Shown here: piece by piece, positions 17,977-28,031 of the stretch
Numbering within the stretch: the first letter of the stretch is position 1
Layout: the number at the start of each line of letters is the position of its first letter
Assembly (NCBI RefSeq): GCF_014298075.1
Contig: NZ_CP060418.1
Coordinates: 496,001 to 560,000 of the forward strand
Reading direction: 5' to 3'
Length of the DNA stretch: 64,000 nt
From: Enterobacter sp. JUb54
GTDB taxonomy: Bacteria; Pseudomonadota; Gammaproteobacteria; Enterobacterales; Enterobacteriaceae
Notes under the pieces: model-generated
Database searches by the model: none
Told to the model about the DNA's origin: nothing
What the model saw: the letters and a program-made list of their open reading frames with translations, nothing else
Program-made: the position numbers and the translations under genes

Positions 17977-19392
17977 ATGTTACTTCCTGTAATTATGGCT
18001 GGTGGAACGGGTAGCCGCCTATGGCCGATGTCTCGCGAGCTCTATCCGAAGCAGTTTCTGAGGCTCTATGGCCAGAATTCGATGTTACAGGAAACTATCA
18101 CTCGCTTATCTGGACTTGAGACCCAGGAGCCAATGGTTATCTGCAATGAGGAACACCGTTTTCTGGTTGCAGAGCAGCTAAGGCAGCTGGATAAGCTATC
18201 CCATAACATTATGCTTGAACCAGTAGGGCGGAATACTGCACCGGCAATAGCTCTTGCTGCGCTACAAGCGACAAAGAATGGGGACGACCCTCTGCTGCTG
18301 GTCCTTGCGGCTGACCATATCATTAATAACGTTCAGGTCTTCCACAATGCAATCCGGGTAGCACAGAAGTATGCCGAAGTTGGTCACCTCGTGACATTTG
18401 GTATTGTACCTGGTTCAGCCGAAACTGGTTATGGCTATATACAGCGTGGCGAAGCTTTAGATGACTCACAACAGACATCTTATAAAGTAGCTCGATTTGT
18501 TGAAAAGCCAGATCGCGAGCGTGCTGAAACTTATCTTGCTTCTGGGGATTACTACTGGAACAGCGGAATGTTTATGTTCCGTGCTCAGAAATATCTTTCT
18601 GAGCTGGCTAAATTTCGTCCAGATATTCTTGAGTCTTGTAAACAAGCCATTGATAGTGCAGATGATGGGAATGATTTTATCAGCATACCTCATGATATTT
18701 TCAGGAATTGCCCTGATGAGTCTGTTGATTATGCTGTGATGGAAAAAACATCAGATGCTGTTGTCGTTGGCTTGGATGCTGACTGGAATGACGTTGGCTC
18801 TTGGTCAGCTCTGTGGGATGTTAGTCCGAAAGATCAGCAGGGCAACGTTTTGACTGGGGACTCTTGGGTTCATAATAGTCAAAACTGTTACATTAATAGT
18901 GATGGTCAGTTAGTTGCTGCTATCGGTGTAGAGAATCTGGTGATTATCAGTACAAAAGATGCTGTACTGGTCATGGATAAAGATCGTGCTCAGGATGTAA
19001 AGAAAATTGTAGAGCATCTAAAACACAATCAACGTAGCGAATATAAACGCCATCGCGAAATTTATCGCCCATGGGGGCGTAGCGATGTCATCGTACAGAC
19101 ACCGCGTTTTAATGTTAATCGGATTACAGTAAAACCTGGCGGTGCTTTTTCCATGCAAATGCACCATCATCGTGCTGAGCATTGGGTTATCCTTTCAGGT
19201 ACGGGTCAGATAACTGTTAATGGTAAGCAATTTTTACTAACGGAAAATCAATCTACTTTTATTCCCATAGGCGCTGAACATTGCCTTGAAAATCCAGGGA
19301 AAATTCCGTTGGAAGTTCTGGAAATTCAATCCGGAACTTACCTTGGTGAAGATGATATTATTCGTATAAAAGACCAATATGGTCGCTGCTAA
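17977..19392 (+). CDS. manC: Mannose-1-phosphate guanylyltransferase / mannose-6-phosphate isomerase
   Basis: ManC makes GDP-mannose from mannose-1-phosphate and GTP; the C-terminal cupin domain is of the phosphomannose isomerase type. The N-terminal nucleotidyltransferase signature VIMAGGTGSRLWPMSRELYP, the FVEKPDRERAE motif and the C-terminal RPWG...KPGGAFSMQMHHHRAEHW metal-binding cupin motif are all present. I chose the ATG at 17977 (471 residues) over an upstream TTG at 17953 because GAGGA sits at 17965-17969 and the family starts at this Met. manB follows after 21 bases. GDP-mannose would feed the capsule mannosyl- or fucosyl-type transferases; no gmd/fcl is in the window. Confidence 0.96.
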   Translation: MLLPVIMAGGTGSRLWPMSRELYPKQFLRLYGQNSMLQETITRLSGLETQEPMVICNEEHRFLVAEQLRQLDKLSHNIMLEPVGRNTAPAIALAALQATKNGDDPLLLVLAADHIINNVQVFHNAIRVAQKYAEVGHLVTFGIVPGSAETGYGYIQRGEALDDSQQTSYKVARFVEKPDRERAETYLASGDYYWNSGMFMFRAQKYLSELAKFRPDILESCKQAIDSADDGNDFISIPHDIFRNCPDESVDYAVMEKTSDAVVVGLDADWNDVGSWSALWDVSPKDQQGNVLTGDSWVHNSQNCYINSDGQLVAAIGVENLVIISTKDAVLVMDKDRAQDVKKIVEHLKHNQRSEYKRHREIYRPWGRSDVIVQTPRFNVNRITVKPGGAFSMQMHHHRAEHWVILSGTGQITVNGKQFLLTENQSTFIPIGAEHCLENPGKIPLEVLEIQSGTYLGEDDIIRIKDQYGRC

Positions 19393-19413
19393 CAATTACT
19401 AGGGACTTAAAAG

Positions 19414-20784
19414 ATGGCGCAGCTTAACTGTTTTAAAGCATATGATATTCGTGGCGAATTAGGCGATGAACTGAATGAAGATATTGCCTATCGTATTGGA
19501 CGTGCTTATGGTGAGTTCCTGAAGCCAAAGCGTATTGCCGTAGGTGGTGATGTCCGCCTTACCAGTGAATCTTTGAAGCTGGCGTTGGCAAATGGCCTGT
19601 TGGATGCAGGAACTGATGTACTTGATATCGGTCTGAGCGGTACCGAAGAAATTTACTTTGCAACTTTCCATCTTGGGATTGATGGTGGAATCGAAGTGAC
19701 AGCCAGCCATAATCCAATGAACTACAATGGTATGAAATTGGTGCGGGATAATGCGAAACCGATTAGCGGTGATACTGGATTGCGTGATATTCAGAGACTG
19801 GCTGAAGAAAATAATTTTCCCCCTGTTGATATCAACCGCCGTGGAACGTTGCATCAGATCTCCATCTTGCAGGAGTACGTCGATCACCTGATGAGCTACG
19901 TTGATCTGGCGAACTTTACTCGTCCGCTTAAGCTCGTGGTAAATTCAGGTAATGGCGCAGCTGGTCATGTAATCGATGAAATTGAAAAACGTTTTATCGC
20001 CGCTGGTGCTCCAGTTACTTTTGTTAAAGTGCACCATCATCCAGATGGCAACTTCCCTAATGGTATCCCTAATCCTCTTTTGCCTGAGTGTCGTCAGGAT
20101 ACCGCTGATGCGGTTCGTCTGAATCATGCTGATATCGGCATTGCATTTGATGGTGATTTTGACCGTTGCTTTATGTTTGATGATGAGGCCGAATTTATTG
20201 AAGGATATTACATCGTCGGTTTACTCGCGGAAGCATTTCTGCAGAAACAACCGGGTGCTAAAATCATTCACGATCCGCGGTTAACATGGAATACAGTTGA
20301 TATTGTTGCTGAGAGCGGTGGGATTCCAATTATGTCCAAAACAGGACATGCTTTTATTAAAGAGCGGATGCGCCAGGAAGATGCTATCTATGGTGGCGAA
20401 ATGAGCGCGCATCATTATTTCCGCGATTTTGCTTATTGCGATAGTGGCATGATCCCTTGGTTGCTTGTTGCTGAACTCTTGTGCCTGAAAAATACTTCTC
20501 TGAAAGCATTGGTGGCCGATCGTCAGGCCGCGTTTCCTGCATCAGGTGAGATTAATCGCAAGCTGAAGAATGCTCCTGAAGCTATTGCTCTAATCCGGGA
20601 GCGCTATGAACCTGCCGCACTGAATGTTGATACCACTGATGGAATAAGCATTGAGTACGCCGACTGGCGTTTTAATCTTCGCAGCTCTAATACTGAACCT
20701 GTAGTGCGTCTGAATGTGGAATCAAAAGCTGACACCGCGTTGATGAACAGTAAAACGGAAGAAATTTTAGCTCTTCTGCGCTAG
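19414..20784 (+). CDS. manB: Phosphomannomutase
   Basis: ManB (CpsG) interconverts mannose-6-phosphate and mannose-1-phosphate, the step before ManC. The 456-residue protein has the phosphohexomutase layout: [17 protein letters not shown] at the N-terminus, the phosphoserine loop [16 protein letters not shown], the metal loop [10 protein letters not shown], the sugar-binding [10 protein letters not shown], and the phosphate-binding [19 protein letters not shown] precedes the ATG. It pairs with manC in one operon, the standard arrangement in capsule and colanic-acid-type loci. Confidence 0.97.
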   Translation: MAQLNCFKAYDIRGELGDELNEDIAYRIGRAYGEFLKPKRIAVGGDVRLTSESLKLALANGLLDAGTDVLDIGLSGTEEIYFATFHLGIDGGIEVTASHNPMNYNGMKLVRDNAKPISGDTGLRDIQRLAEENNFPPVDINRRGTLHQISILQEYVDHLMSYVDLANFTRPLKLVVNSGNGAAGHVIDEIEKRFIAAGAPVTFVKVHHHPDGNFPNGIPNPLLPECRQDTADAVRLNHADIGIAFDGDFDRCFMFDDEAEFIEGYYIVGLLAEAFLQKQPGAKIIHDPRLTWNTVDIVAESGGIPIMSKTGHAFIKERMRQEDAIYGGEMSAHHYFRDFAYCDSGMIPWLLVAELLCLKNTSLKALVADRQAAFPASGEINRKLKNAPEAIALIRERYEPAALNVDTTDGISIEYADWRFNLRSSNTEPVVRLNVESKADTALMNSKTEEILALLR

Positions 20785-20934
20785 CGATTTATGACAGACG
20801 TAACCATTTGATTATGCATTCTATTCTTGGTTGCGTCTTGACATGCCCTCTGACCGGAGAGTAAAACCGCCAGCAGTTTGATTAATAGTGTGGCCTTTAG
20901 CTACCTTCCCGTTAACTGAGTAAAGTGTGAACGA

Positions 20935-22101
20935 ATGAAAATTACTATTTCTGGTACCGGCTATGTTGGTTTATCGAACGGCATCCTGATTGCGCAAAAC
21001 CACGAAGTGGTCGCGCTGGATATCGTACAGTCTAAAGTTGATCTGCTTAACCAGAGGATATCTCCGATTGTCGATAAAGAAATTCAGGAATACCTGGCAG
21101 AAAAGGCACTGAATTTTCGTGCGACTACTGACAAACAGGATGCGTATCGCAATGCAGACTACGTCATTATCGCGACACCAACTGACTACGATCCAAAAAC
21201 TAACTACTTCAACACCTCGACTGTCGAAGCCGTCATTCGAGATGTGACTGAGATTAACCCTAATGCCGTCATGATCATCAAATCGACCATACCAGTCGGT
21301 TTTACCCGTGATATCAAAGAGCGTCTGGGTATCGACAATGTCATCTTCTCGCCAGAATTTCTGCGCGAAGGCCGGGCACTTTATGATAACCTTCACCCTT
21401 CCCGTATCGTCATCGGCGAGCGTTCGGAACGAGCAGAGTGCTTTGCCAATCTGCTGAAAGAAGGTGCGATTAAGCAGGACATACCGACGCTGTTTACTGA
21501 TTCGACTGAAGCGGAAGCCATCAAGCTGTTTGCTAACACTTACCTTGCGCTGCGTGTGGCCTATTTCAACGAACTGGATAGCTACGCAGAAAGCCAGGGT
21601 TTGAACAGCAAGCAAATTATTGAAGGTGTTTGCCTGGACCCGCGCATCGGTAACCACTACAACAACCCATCATTTGGCTACGGCGGTTATTGCCTGCCGA
21701 AAGACACTAAGCAATTGCTGGCGAACTACGAATCTGTTCCAAACAACATCATTGGTGCCATCGTTGATGCGAACCGTACTCGTAAAGACTTTATTGCGGA
21801 CTCGATCCTTGCGCGTAAACCGAAGGTGGTTGGGGTATATCGGCTGATAATGAAGAGTGGTTCAGATAACTTCCGCGCCTCTTCGATTCAAGGAATTATG
21901 AAGCGCATTAAAGCCAAGGGTATCCCAGTTATTATTTACGAACCGGTTATGCAAGAGGATGAATTCTTCAATTCTCGTGTGGTTCGTGATCTGGATGCCT
22001 TCAAGAAGGAAGCTGATGTCATCATTTCCAACCGCATGGCGGAAGAATTGTCTGATGTAGCTGATAAGGTCTATACCCGCGATCTGTTCGGCAACGATTA
22101 G
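20935..22101 (+). CDS. ugd: UDP-glucose 6-dehydrogenase
   Basis: Ugd oxidises UDP-glucose to UDP-glucuronate with two NAD, feeding capsule and lipid A modification. The 388-residue length equals E. coli Ugd. Seen are the N-terminal [18 protein letters not shown]-binding turn, [15 protein letters not shown], the [15 protein letters not shown] segment, and the catalytic cysteine motif [15 protein letters not shown]. It lies 150 bases after manB, so it may have its own promoter as well. Glucuronate from Ugd is the substrate for the Uge epimerase encoded next door on the opposite strand. Confidence 0.98.
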   Translation: MKITISGTGYVGLSNGILIAQNHEVVALDIVQSKVDLLNQRISPIVDKEIQEYLAEKALNFRATTDKQDAYRNADYVIIATPTDYDPKTNYFNTSTVEAVIRDVTEINPNAVMIIKSTIPVGFTRDIKERLGIDNVIFSPEFLREGRALYDNLHPSRIVIGERSERAECFANLLKEGAIKQDIPTLFTDSTEAEAIKLFANTYLALRVAYFNELDSYAESQGLNSKQIIEGVCLDPRIGNHYNNPSFGYGGYCLPKDTKQLLANYESVPNNIIGAIVDANRTRKDFIADSILARKPKVVGVYRLIMKSGSDNFRASSIQGIMKRIKAKGIPVIIYEPVMQEDEFFNSRVVRDLDAFKKEADVIISNRMAEELSDVADKVYTRDLFGND

Positions 22102-22477
22102 TACCTTCTCATACCCAGTGCTGGCGGCGTTATCGCCGCTAGTCTGATTTAATATACCCTCCCATTGATTATATTTCCCTCATTACCACTTCGAATCCCA
22201 CTATCATGTGATGTGGGCCGTAATTTTGCCCTAAATTCATTGCAGGTTGGGAAGTGGTCGGATATGTTAAGTCATACCTTGTGAAGAGCTACCGTTACTG
22301 AGATGTAGATGCCGGAGATAAGCGCCGGAAGGGAAAAGAAGCCTGCAACGCGGGCTTTTTTGTTTTTGTACCAACATCCTGAATGCGAGGTTTGCATAGA
22401 GTTGTCTGAACAGAAGTTTAAACAACTCCATGAAAAAGCATAAAAAACAGCAATCTGAGATTACGGTTCGGAATGAC
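22102..22477 (+). other. Intergenic region between convergent ugd and uge
   Basis: No gene is seen. It holds a GC-rich hairpin near 22124-22139 (GCGGCG-TTAT-CGCCGC, without a T-run) and a stronger terminator at 22339-22366. Both would end ugd transcription. Confidence 0.55.
22339..22366 (+). terminator. Rho-independent terminator after ugd
   Basis: AAGCCTGC-AAC-GCGGGCTT forms a stem with one G-T pair, followed by a run of T residues. Confidence 0.75.
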
Positions 22478-23482
22478 TCAGGTGTTGTAATACCCTTTGT
22501 ACCACTCCACGAAGTTCTTCACCCCATGCTTAACCGACGTCTCCGGCTTAAAGCCTACAAGATCATACAGCGGCCTGGTGTCTGCACTGGTTTCCAGGAC
22601 ATCTCCGGGCTGCATTGGCATCATATTCTTCTCTGCCTTCATTTCCATCGCTTCTTCCAGTGCGGTGATGTACTCCATCAACTCGACCGGAGAGCTGTTA
22701 CCGATGTTGTAAACGCGGTAAGGAGCAGAGCTGGTTGCTGGGGAACCATTCTCTACCGTCCATTCGGCATCTGGCTGCGGGATCACATCCTGTACACGAA
22801 TGATCGCTTCTACGATGTCATCGATGTAGGTGAAGTCGCGTTTCATTTTGCCGTAGTTATAGACGTCGATGCTTTTTCCTTCCAGCATGGCTTTAGTGAA
22901 TTTAAACAACGCCATGTCCGGACGTCCCCATGGACCATACACCGTGAAAAAGCGTAATCCGGTGGTGGGAATGCCATACAGATGAGAATAGGTATGTGCC
23001 ATTAACTCGTTGGCTTTTTTCGTCGCCGCATACAGAGACACCGGATGATCAACAGAATCGTCGGTGGAGAACGGCATTTTGCGGTTCAGGCCATACACCG
23101 AACTGGAAGATGCGTACAGCAAGTGCTGTACTTTGTTATGTCTGCAGCCTTCCAGAATGTTCAGATAACCGATCAGGTTAGCATCAGCATAAGCGTGAGG
23201 ATTCTCCAGTGAGTAGCGAACACCGGCCTGTGCTGCCAGATGGATCACGCGTTCAAACTTCTCAGTGGCGAAGATTTGCTCCATTCCTTCACGATCGGCA
23301 AGATCGGTTTTAAAAAAAGTGAACAGGGGAGACTTCAGTAGATCCAGCCGAGACTGCTTTAGATTGACGTCATAGTAGTCATTCATGTTGTCGATACCAA
23401 CAACGTCGTGACCTGCCTCCAGAAGGCGCTTACTTACATGAAAGCCGATAAATCCTGCGGCTCCAGTGACTAAAAACTTCAT
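22478..23482 (-). CDS. uge: UDP-glucuronate 4-epimerase (Uge)
   Basis: Uge converts UDP-glucuronate to UDP-galacturonate, used in the lipopolysaccharide core and capsule of Klebsiella. The 334-residue short-chain epimerase has [20 protein letters not shown] (G-x-x-G-x-x-G), [25 protein letters not shown], and the catalytic S-Y-x3-K in [13 protein letters not shown] start at the ATG at 23482 because GGAGG lies seven bases upstream; an upstream in-frame start at 23548 would add 22 residues without homology. The gene is convergent with ugd and divergent from the O-antigen operon, so it marks the border between the capsule and O-antigen clusters. Confidence 0.93.
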   Translation of the reverse strand: MKFLVTGAAGFIGFHVSKRLLEAGHDVVGIDNMNDYYDVNLKQSRLDLLKSPLFTFFKTDLADREGMEQIFATEKFERVIHLAAQAGVRYSLENPHAYADANLIGYLNILEGCRHNKVQHLLYASSSSVYGLNRKMPFSTDDSVDHPVSLYAATKKANELMAHTYSHLYGIPTTGLRFFTVYGPWGRPDMALFKFTKAMLEGKSIDVYNYGKMKRDFTYIDDIVEAIIRVQDVIPQPDAEWTVENGSPATSSAPYRVYNIGNSSPVELMEYITALEEAMEMKAEKNMMPMQPGDVLETSADTRPLYDLVGFKPETSVKHGVKNFVEWYKGYYNT

Positions 23483-24252
23483 ATTTATCCTCCGGGCTGG
23501 TTGTTCCCCGCTATATATATTTACAGATATTACACTGGCTTGCCTCATGGGTCATCTGCTTTACCGTTGCAGGATATGAGTAGATAAACGACAAACCACT
23601 TGTCATTCCGATTTGTATCTTGAGTTATTTGAGATGTTTGTACATGGCAGTGCAAATGGTAATTATTATCACGTGCAAAATAGATTAGCATAATAATAAT
23701 ACCAGTTGTTTTTATCCTGACTGGCATCTGTTTGGTCAGATTGTAATCAAATCATGAGACCGACATATCAACTCATTATTGTTTCTATTTATAAATTTTA
23801 CGGGGAAATTGCCAATTCCATTCATTGTTGTTATGTCAATAGAAATGTGATTTAATTTTTTATTTAATATCAGTGTGTTGCGATTATTTCGTTTTAAGGT
23901 TTAATTGTTGTATCAATAATGTTCATTTCTTACCTGAATGGATTAGTCACGCTTTTTCATTTTTATTCTCCTGGAGCAGAGCTATAATGTGGGGGTATTT
24001 TATGTTCATGCCGTTGCATTATTGAAAAAACAAACTAGCAATCTGTACAGGATCCAGTATGAACCGCATTAACTAATGCGGAATGCCTCAATAGTAAGAG
24101 GGACTGAGAGTGGTGGAGTGCAGGATAATTTCCCTATACCTGCCTGTTCACTGCGGTCGGGTGTTCTGGGAGTCAGTTGCAGGTTTCAGCTGTGTCGTTT
24201 TAAGGATGAGCGAAATCTATCCTCACGAAAATCTGCTTCTGCATCGACTAGT

Positions 24253-24274
24253 AAATGAGAAAGTCCTGATGGAT
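24253..24274 (+). repeat. Second copy of the 22-base leader segment
   Basis: Matches 17605-17626 at 20 of 22 bases; see that entry. Confidence 0.5.
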
Positions 24275-24470
24275 TAAGTGCTCTAAAACGGTGAAAATGG
24301 ACACCTAAATGTTGATTATGCTAAGTGCCGTTAGTTTGAGAACAGAGCTATGTTTTCGACATACCTCTGTTCTTACAGGCTGACTAGCCTGGGTGCGACA
24401 TGTGAACATTAATCATAAACAAGTGGACGTCTAACGGTTGCTGTGCCGACTTTTGAGCACTGATAGTCAC

Positions 24471-24560
24471 AGTTAAGAATGCAGCACGGCAGCGTTACGC
24501 ATTTTGGTTGCGATAGCCAATGGCGGTAGCGTGTCTACAGTTTACAATGTATTCTTAACT
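24471..24560 (+). repeat. 10-base perfect inverted repeat enclosing the ops element
   Basis: AGTTAAGAAT at 24471-24480 and ATTCTTAACT at 24551-24560 are perfect complements. In the RNA they could close a long stem around the ops sequence just before rfbB. Confidence 0.6.
24522..24533 (+). promoter_or_regulatory. ops element (JUMPstart core), RfaH recruitment site
   Basis: GGCGGTAGCGTG matches the ops core of JUMPstart leaders. RfaH binds RNA polymerase paused at ops and suppresses termination through long polysaccharide operons. It lies 59 bases before rfbB, so it should serve the O-antigen operon. Known for the E. coli and Klebsiella clusters; use here is inferred. Confidence 0.88.
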
Positions 24561-24591
24561 AACATTTAACTTATTGAAAACGAGAGAGAGT

Positions 24592-25656
24592 ATGAAGATC
24601 CTTGTCACCGGTGGCGCTGGGTTTATTGGTTCTGCCGTTGTTCGTCATATCATTGAGAATACTCAGAATGACGTGCGCGTAATGGACTGCCTGACTTACG
24701 CAGGTAATCTCGAGTCTCTGGCTTCCGTAGCCGACAACAGCCGTTATTCTTTCTCGCGTACGGATATTACCGACGCCCAGGGTGTGGCTCAGCAGTTCAG
24801 TGAGTTTCAGCCTGATATCGTGATGCACCTGGCTGCCGAAAGCCATGTTGACCGCTCTATTGACGGCCCGGCCGCATTTATCCAGACTAACCTGATTGGC
24901 ACCTTTACCCTGTTGGAAGCAGCCCGTCACTATTGGTCCGCTCTGGATGCGAACGCCAAACAGGCATTCCGCTTCCACCATATCTCCACTGATGAAGTCT
25001 ACGGCGACCTCGAAGGCACTGACGATCTGTTTACCGAAGAGACGCCGTATGCGCCAAGCAGTCCGTACTCTGCCTCTAAAGCCGGCAGCGACCATCTGGT
25101 CCGCGCCTGGAATCGCACCTACGGCCTGCCGGTGGTGGTGACCAACTGCTCCAATAACTATGGCCCATACCACTTCCCGGAAAAGCTGATCCCGCTGACC
25201 ATTCTTAACGCCCTGGCGGGCAAACCGCTGCCGGTGTATGGCAACGGGGAGCAAATTCGTGACTGGCTCTATGTCGAAGATCATGCCCGGGCGCTGTATA
25301 AAGTGGCGACCGAAGGCCGGAACGGTGAAACCTACAATATCGGCGGTCATAACGAGCGTAAAAATATCGATGTGGTCAGAACGATCTGCGACATTCTGGA
25401 TAAAGTGGTGGAGCAGAAGCCCAGCAATATCAGCCAGTTCGCTGACCTGATCACCTTTGTTAAAGATCGTCCGGGTCACGACCTGCGCTATGCGATCGAC
25501 GCGGCAAAAATTGAACGTGACCTCGGCTGGGTGCCGCAGGAGACCTTTGAAAGCGGGATCGAGAAAACCGTTCACTGGTATCTGAACAACACCACCTGGT
25601 GGCAGCGCGTGCTGGACGGCTCTTATGCCGGTGAACGTCTTGGCCTGAATAACTGA
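24592..25656 (+). CDS. rfbB: dTDP-glucose 4,6-dehydratase
   Basis: RfbB (RmlB) is the second step of dTDP-L-rhamnose synthesis. The 354-residue protein has [31 protein letters not shown], the catalytic STDEVYGDL and Y-x3-K in [12 protein letters not shown], and [14 protein letters not shown]. The ATG at 24592 is preferred to a TTG at 24574: GAGAGAG lies just upstream of it and family members start at [13 protein letters not shown]. It heads a tight rfbB-A-D-C block with gaps of 16, 34 and 12 bases. Base composition is GC-richer than the transferase genes that follow, as usual for the conserved rhamnose block. Confidence 0.97.
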   Translation: MKILVTGGAGFIGSAVVRHIIENTQNDVRVMDCLTYAGNLESLASVADNSRYSFSRTDITDAQGVAQQFSEFQPDIVMHLAAESHVDRSIDGPAAFIQTNLIGTFTLLEAARHYWSALDANAKQAFRFHHISTDEVYGDLEGTDDLFTEETPYAPSSPYSASKAGSDHLVRAWNRTYGLPVVVTNCSNNYGPYHFPEKLIPLTILNALAGKPLPVYGNGEQIRDWLYVEDHARALYKVATEGRNGETYNIGGHNERKNIDVVRTICDILDKVVEQKPSNISQFADLITFVKDRPGHDLRYAIDAAKIERDLGWVPQETFESGIEKTVHWYLNNTTWWQRVLDGSYAGERLGLNN

Positions 25657-25672
25657 TTAAGGATATCGACCC

Positions 25673-26542
25673 ATGAAAGGTATTGTTCTGGCCGGCGGTT
25701 CCGGCACTCGTTTATATCCCATCACCCAGGGCGTGTCTAAACAGCTGCTGCCGATTTACGACAAGCCGATGATCTATTACCCGGTATCGGTGCTGATGCT
25801 GGCCGGGATCCGCGATATTCTGATCATCACCACCCCGGAAGATATGCCGGCATTCCAGCGTCTGCTGGGCGACGGTTCGCAGTTCGGGGTGAACTTCAGC
25901 TACGCGATTCAGCCATCGCCGGACGGTCTGGCACAGGCCTTTATCATCGGTGAAGAGTTCATCGGCAACGACGCCTGTGCGCTGGTGCTGGGCGACAACA
26001 TCTATTTTGGTCAGAGTTTTGGCAAGAAACTGGATGCGGCGGCCAGCAAAACGTCCGGTGCCACGGTGTTTGGTTATCAGGTCCTCGACCCGGAACGTTT
26101 CGGTGTGGTGGAGTTTGATGAGCACTTCAGAGCGCTGTCGATTGAAGAAAAACCACTGAAGCCTAAATCAGACTGGGCAGTAACCGGCCTGTATTTCTAC
26201 GACAACGACGTGGTGGAGATGGCGAAAGCCGTCAAGCCGTCTGCGCGCGGTGAGCTGGAAATCACCACCCTGAACCAGATGTATCTGGAGCGTGGCGATC
26301 TGCAGGTGGAGCTGCTGGGACGTGGTTTTGCCTGGCTGGACACCGGCACGCATGACAGCCTGATCGAGGCCTCACAGTTCATTCATACCATTGAGAAACG
26401 TCAGGGGATGAAGGTTGCCTGTCTGGAAGAGATCGCCTTTAGAAATAAATGGTTGTCTGCGGAAGGGGTTGCGGCGCAGGCCGAAAAGTTAAAGAAAACC
26501 GAATATGGCGCCTATCTGCAGCGTCTGCTCAGCGAACGCTAA
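25673..26542 (+). CDS. rfbA: Glucose-1-phosphate thymidylyltransferase
   Basis: RfbA (RmlA) makes dTDP-glucose from dTTP and glucose-1-phosphate, the first and feedback-controlled step of dTDP-L-rhamnose synthesis. The 289-residue protein opens with [26 protein letters not shown] nucleotide binding (GGSGTRLYP), has [21 protein letters not shown] for metal binding, and the sugar-site [16 protein letters not shown]. It sits between rfbB and rfbD, the order seen in many enterobacterial clusters (rfbB-A-D-C here versus rfbB-D-A-C in Salmonella). Confidence 0.97.
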   Translation: MKGIVLAGGSGTRLYPITQGVSKQLLPIYDKPMIYYPVSVLMLAGIRDILIITTPEDMPAFQRLLGDGSQFGVNFSYAIQPSPDGLAQAFIIGEEFIGNDACALVLGDNIYFGQSFGKKLDAAASKTSGATVFGYQVLDPERFGVVEFDEHFRALSIEEKPLKPKSDWAVTGLYFYDNDVVEMAKAVKPSARGELEITTLNQMYLERGDLQVELLGRGFAWLDTGTHDSLIEASQFIHTIEKRQGMKVACLEEIAFRNKWLSAEGVAAQAEKLKKTEYGAYLQRLLSER

Positions 26543-26576
26543 TTACCTGCCGACCGTCTATACAGAGTATTTAATC

Positions 26577-27467
26577 ATGAAAATTTTACTGATTGGCAAG
26601 AACGGCCAGGTAGGCTGGGAGCTCCAGCGTTCGCTGTCGACACTGGGACAAGTAGTTGCGGTTGACTATTTCGATACGGAACTGTGTGGCGACCTGACTA
26701 ATCTGGAAGGCATTGCTCAGACCGTTCGTCAGGTGAAACCAGATGTGATTGTGAATGCCGCTGCCCACACCGCTGTCGATAAAGCGGAAAGTGAGCGCGA
26801 ACTGTCTGACCTGCTCAATGACCGCGGCGTGGCGGTACTGGCTGAAGAGTCAGCGAAGCTGGGTGCTCTGATGGTGCATTACTCCACCGACTATGTGTTC
26901 GACGGGGAGGGCAGTCACTATCGTCAGGAAGATGAGGCCACCGGGCCACTGAATGTCTACGGTGAAACCAAACGTGCCGGTGAACTGGCGCTGCAGCAGC
27001 GAAACCCGCGGCATCTGATTTTCCGCACCAGCTGGGTGTACGCGACCCGTGGGGCGAACTTTGCCAAAACCATGCTGCGGCTGGCGGGTGAGAAAGAGAC
27101 GCTGTCGATCATCAACGATCAGCACGGTGCTCCAACTGGCGCCGAGCTGCTGGCAGACTGTACCGCTATCGCTATTCGCGAAGAGCTGCGTAACAAAGCG
27201 GTGGCAGGTATATACCATCTGGTTGCCAGCGGCGAAACCAGCTGGTATGACTACGCGCGTTTTGTATTCGATGTGGCCCGTACGCACGGTTTGGTGCTGG
27301 CAGTGAAAGAGGTCAACGGTATCCCGACCACAGCCTACCCGACGCCGGCAAAACGGCCGCTAAACTCTCGTCTGTCGAATAAAAAGTTCCAGCGGGTGTT
27401 TGGTGTGACGTTACCCGACTGGCGCCAGGGCGTAGAACGGGTTGTGGTAGAAGTTTCAGGTAAATAG
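26577..27467 (+). CDS. rfbD: dTDP-4-dehydrorhamnose reductase
   Basis: RfbD (RmlD) reduces dTDP-4-dehydro-L-rhamnose to dTDP-L-rhamnose, the last step. The 296-residue protein starts at the ATG at 26577, giving MKILLIGKNGQVGWELQRSL with the NADPH-binding G-x-x-G-x-x-G; an earlier non-ATG start would overlap rfbA without homology. Also visible are VVNAAA-type turn (VNAAAHTAVDKAE), HYSTDYVFDGEG, and the catalytic Y-x3-K in NVYGETKRAGE. The stop codon is immediately followed by the rfbC start region. Confidence 0.95.
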   Translation: MKILLIGKNGQVGWELQRSLSTLGQVVAVDYFDTELCGDLTNLEGIAQTVRQVKPDVIVNAAAHTAVDKAESERELSDLLNDRGVAVLAEESAKLGALMVHYSTDYVFDGEGSHYRQEDEATGPLNVYGETKRAGELALQQRNPRHLIFRTSWVYATRGANFAKTMLRLAGEKETLSIINDQHGAPTGAELLADCTAIAIREELRNKAVAGIYHLVASGETSWYDYARFVFDVARTHGLVLAVKEVNGIPTTAYPTPAKRPLNSRLSNKKFQRVFGVTLPDWRQGVERVVVEVSGK

Positions 27468-27479
27468 GTGAGCAGCTAT

Positions 27480-28028
27480 ATGAATATTATTAAAACAGAC
27501 ATTCCTGATGTCCTGATTTTTGAACCTCGCGTGTTCGGTGATGCGCGTGGTTTTTTCTTTGAAAGCTTCAGCAGCAAGGTGTTTGATGAGGCGGTGGGTC
27601 GTCATGTTGAGTTTGTACAGGACAACCATTCGCAGTCGCAGAAAGGCGTGCTGCGTGGCCTGCACTATCAGCTGGCCCCGCATGCTCAGGGCAAGCTGGT
27701 GCGCTGCACCGAAGGTGAGGTGTTCGACGTGGCAGTTGACGTGCGTCGTTCATCCCCGACCTTCGGTCAGTGGGTAGGCGTGGTGCTAAGTGCAGAGAAC
27801 AAGCGTCAACTGTGGATCCCGGAAGGATTCGCACATGGCTTTATGGCTCTGAGTGAGACGGTGCAGTTTGTCTATAAAGCGACCAACTACTATGCGCCAC
27901 AGTCTGAGCGCAGTATTCTCTGGAATGATCCGGAAGTTGGTATTAAATGGCCTGATGTTAATGATATTCAGCTTTCTGCAAAAGATCTGAATGGATTATT
28001 ATTGAGTGATGCTGAAGTATATAATTAA
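27480..28028 (+). CDS. rfbC: dTDP-4-dehydrorhamnose 3,5-epimerase
   Basis: RfbC (RmlC) epimerises C3 and C5 of the dTDP-4-keto sugar, the third step. The cupin-fold protein of 182 residues shows PRVFGDARGFFFESF, FVQDNHSQSQKGVLRGLHYQ with the catalytic His, DVAVDVRRSSPTFG, and PEGFAHGFMALSE. I choose ATG 27480 over GTG 27468 because AGGTGA lies eight bases before it and the family starts at MNIIKT. It completes a full dTDP-L-rhamnose pathway, so L-rhamnose is very likely in the O-polysaccharide. Confidence 0.95.
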   Translation: MNIIKTDIPDVLIFEPRVFGDARGFFFESFSSKVFDEAVGRHVEFVQDNHSQSQKGVLRGLHYQLAPHAQGKLVRCTEGEVFDVAVDVRRSSPTFGQWVGVVLSAENKRQLWIPEGFAHGFMALSETVQFVYKATNYYAPQSERSILWNDPEVGIKWPDVNDIQLSAKDLNGLLLSDAEVYN

Positions 28029-28031
28029 TTC

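Larger units (their letters stand above)
23483..24591 (+). other. 1.1 kb leader/promoter region between uge and rfbB
   Basis: No credible gene is present. It should carry the uge promoter on the minus strand and the O-antigen promoter on the plus strand. A TATAAT hexamer lies at 23983-23988. Stem-loops occur at 24064-24081 (CCGCATTA-AC-TAATGCGG), 24339-24373 (AGAACAGAG/CTCTGTTCT with an inner TATG/CATA pairing) and 24376-24391 (CAGGCT-GACT-AGCCTG). The ops element and an enclosing inverted repeat lie at the downstream end. Confidence 0.6.

Noticed and set aside
22430..22957. Plus-strand open frame of 175 codons opposite uge
   Set aside because: It is antisense to a clear epimerase gene, and its protein has no family features.
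24064..24081. Palindrome CCGCATTA-AC-TAATGCGG as a terminator or insertion-sequence end
   Set aside because: No T-run follows and no transposase, partner repeat or target duplication is visible, so only noted as part of the leader.
24571..25575. Long minus-strand open frame opposite rfbB
   Set aside because: A 334-codon antisense frame produced by the codon pattern of rfbB; rfbB has all catalytic motifs.
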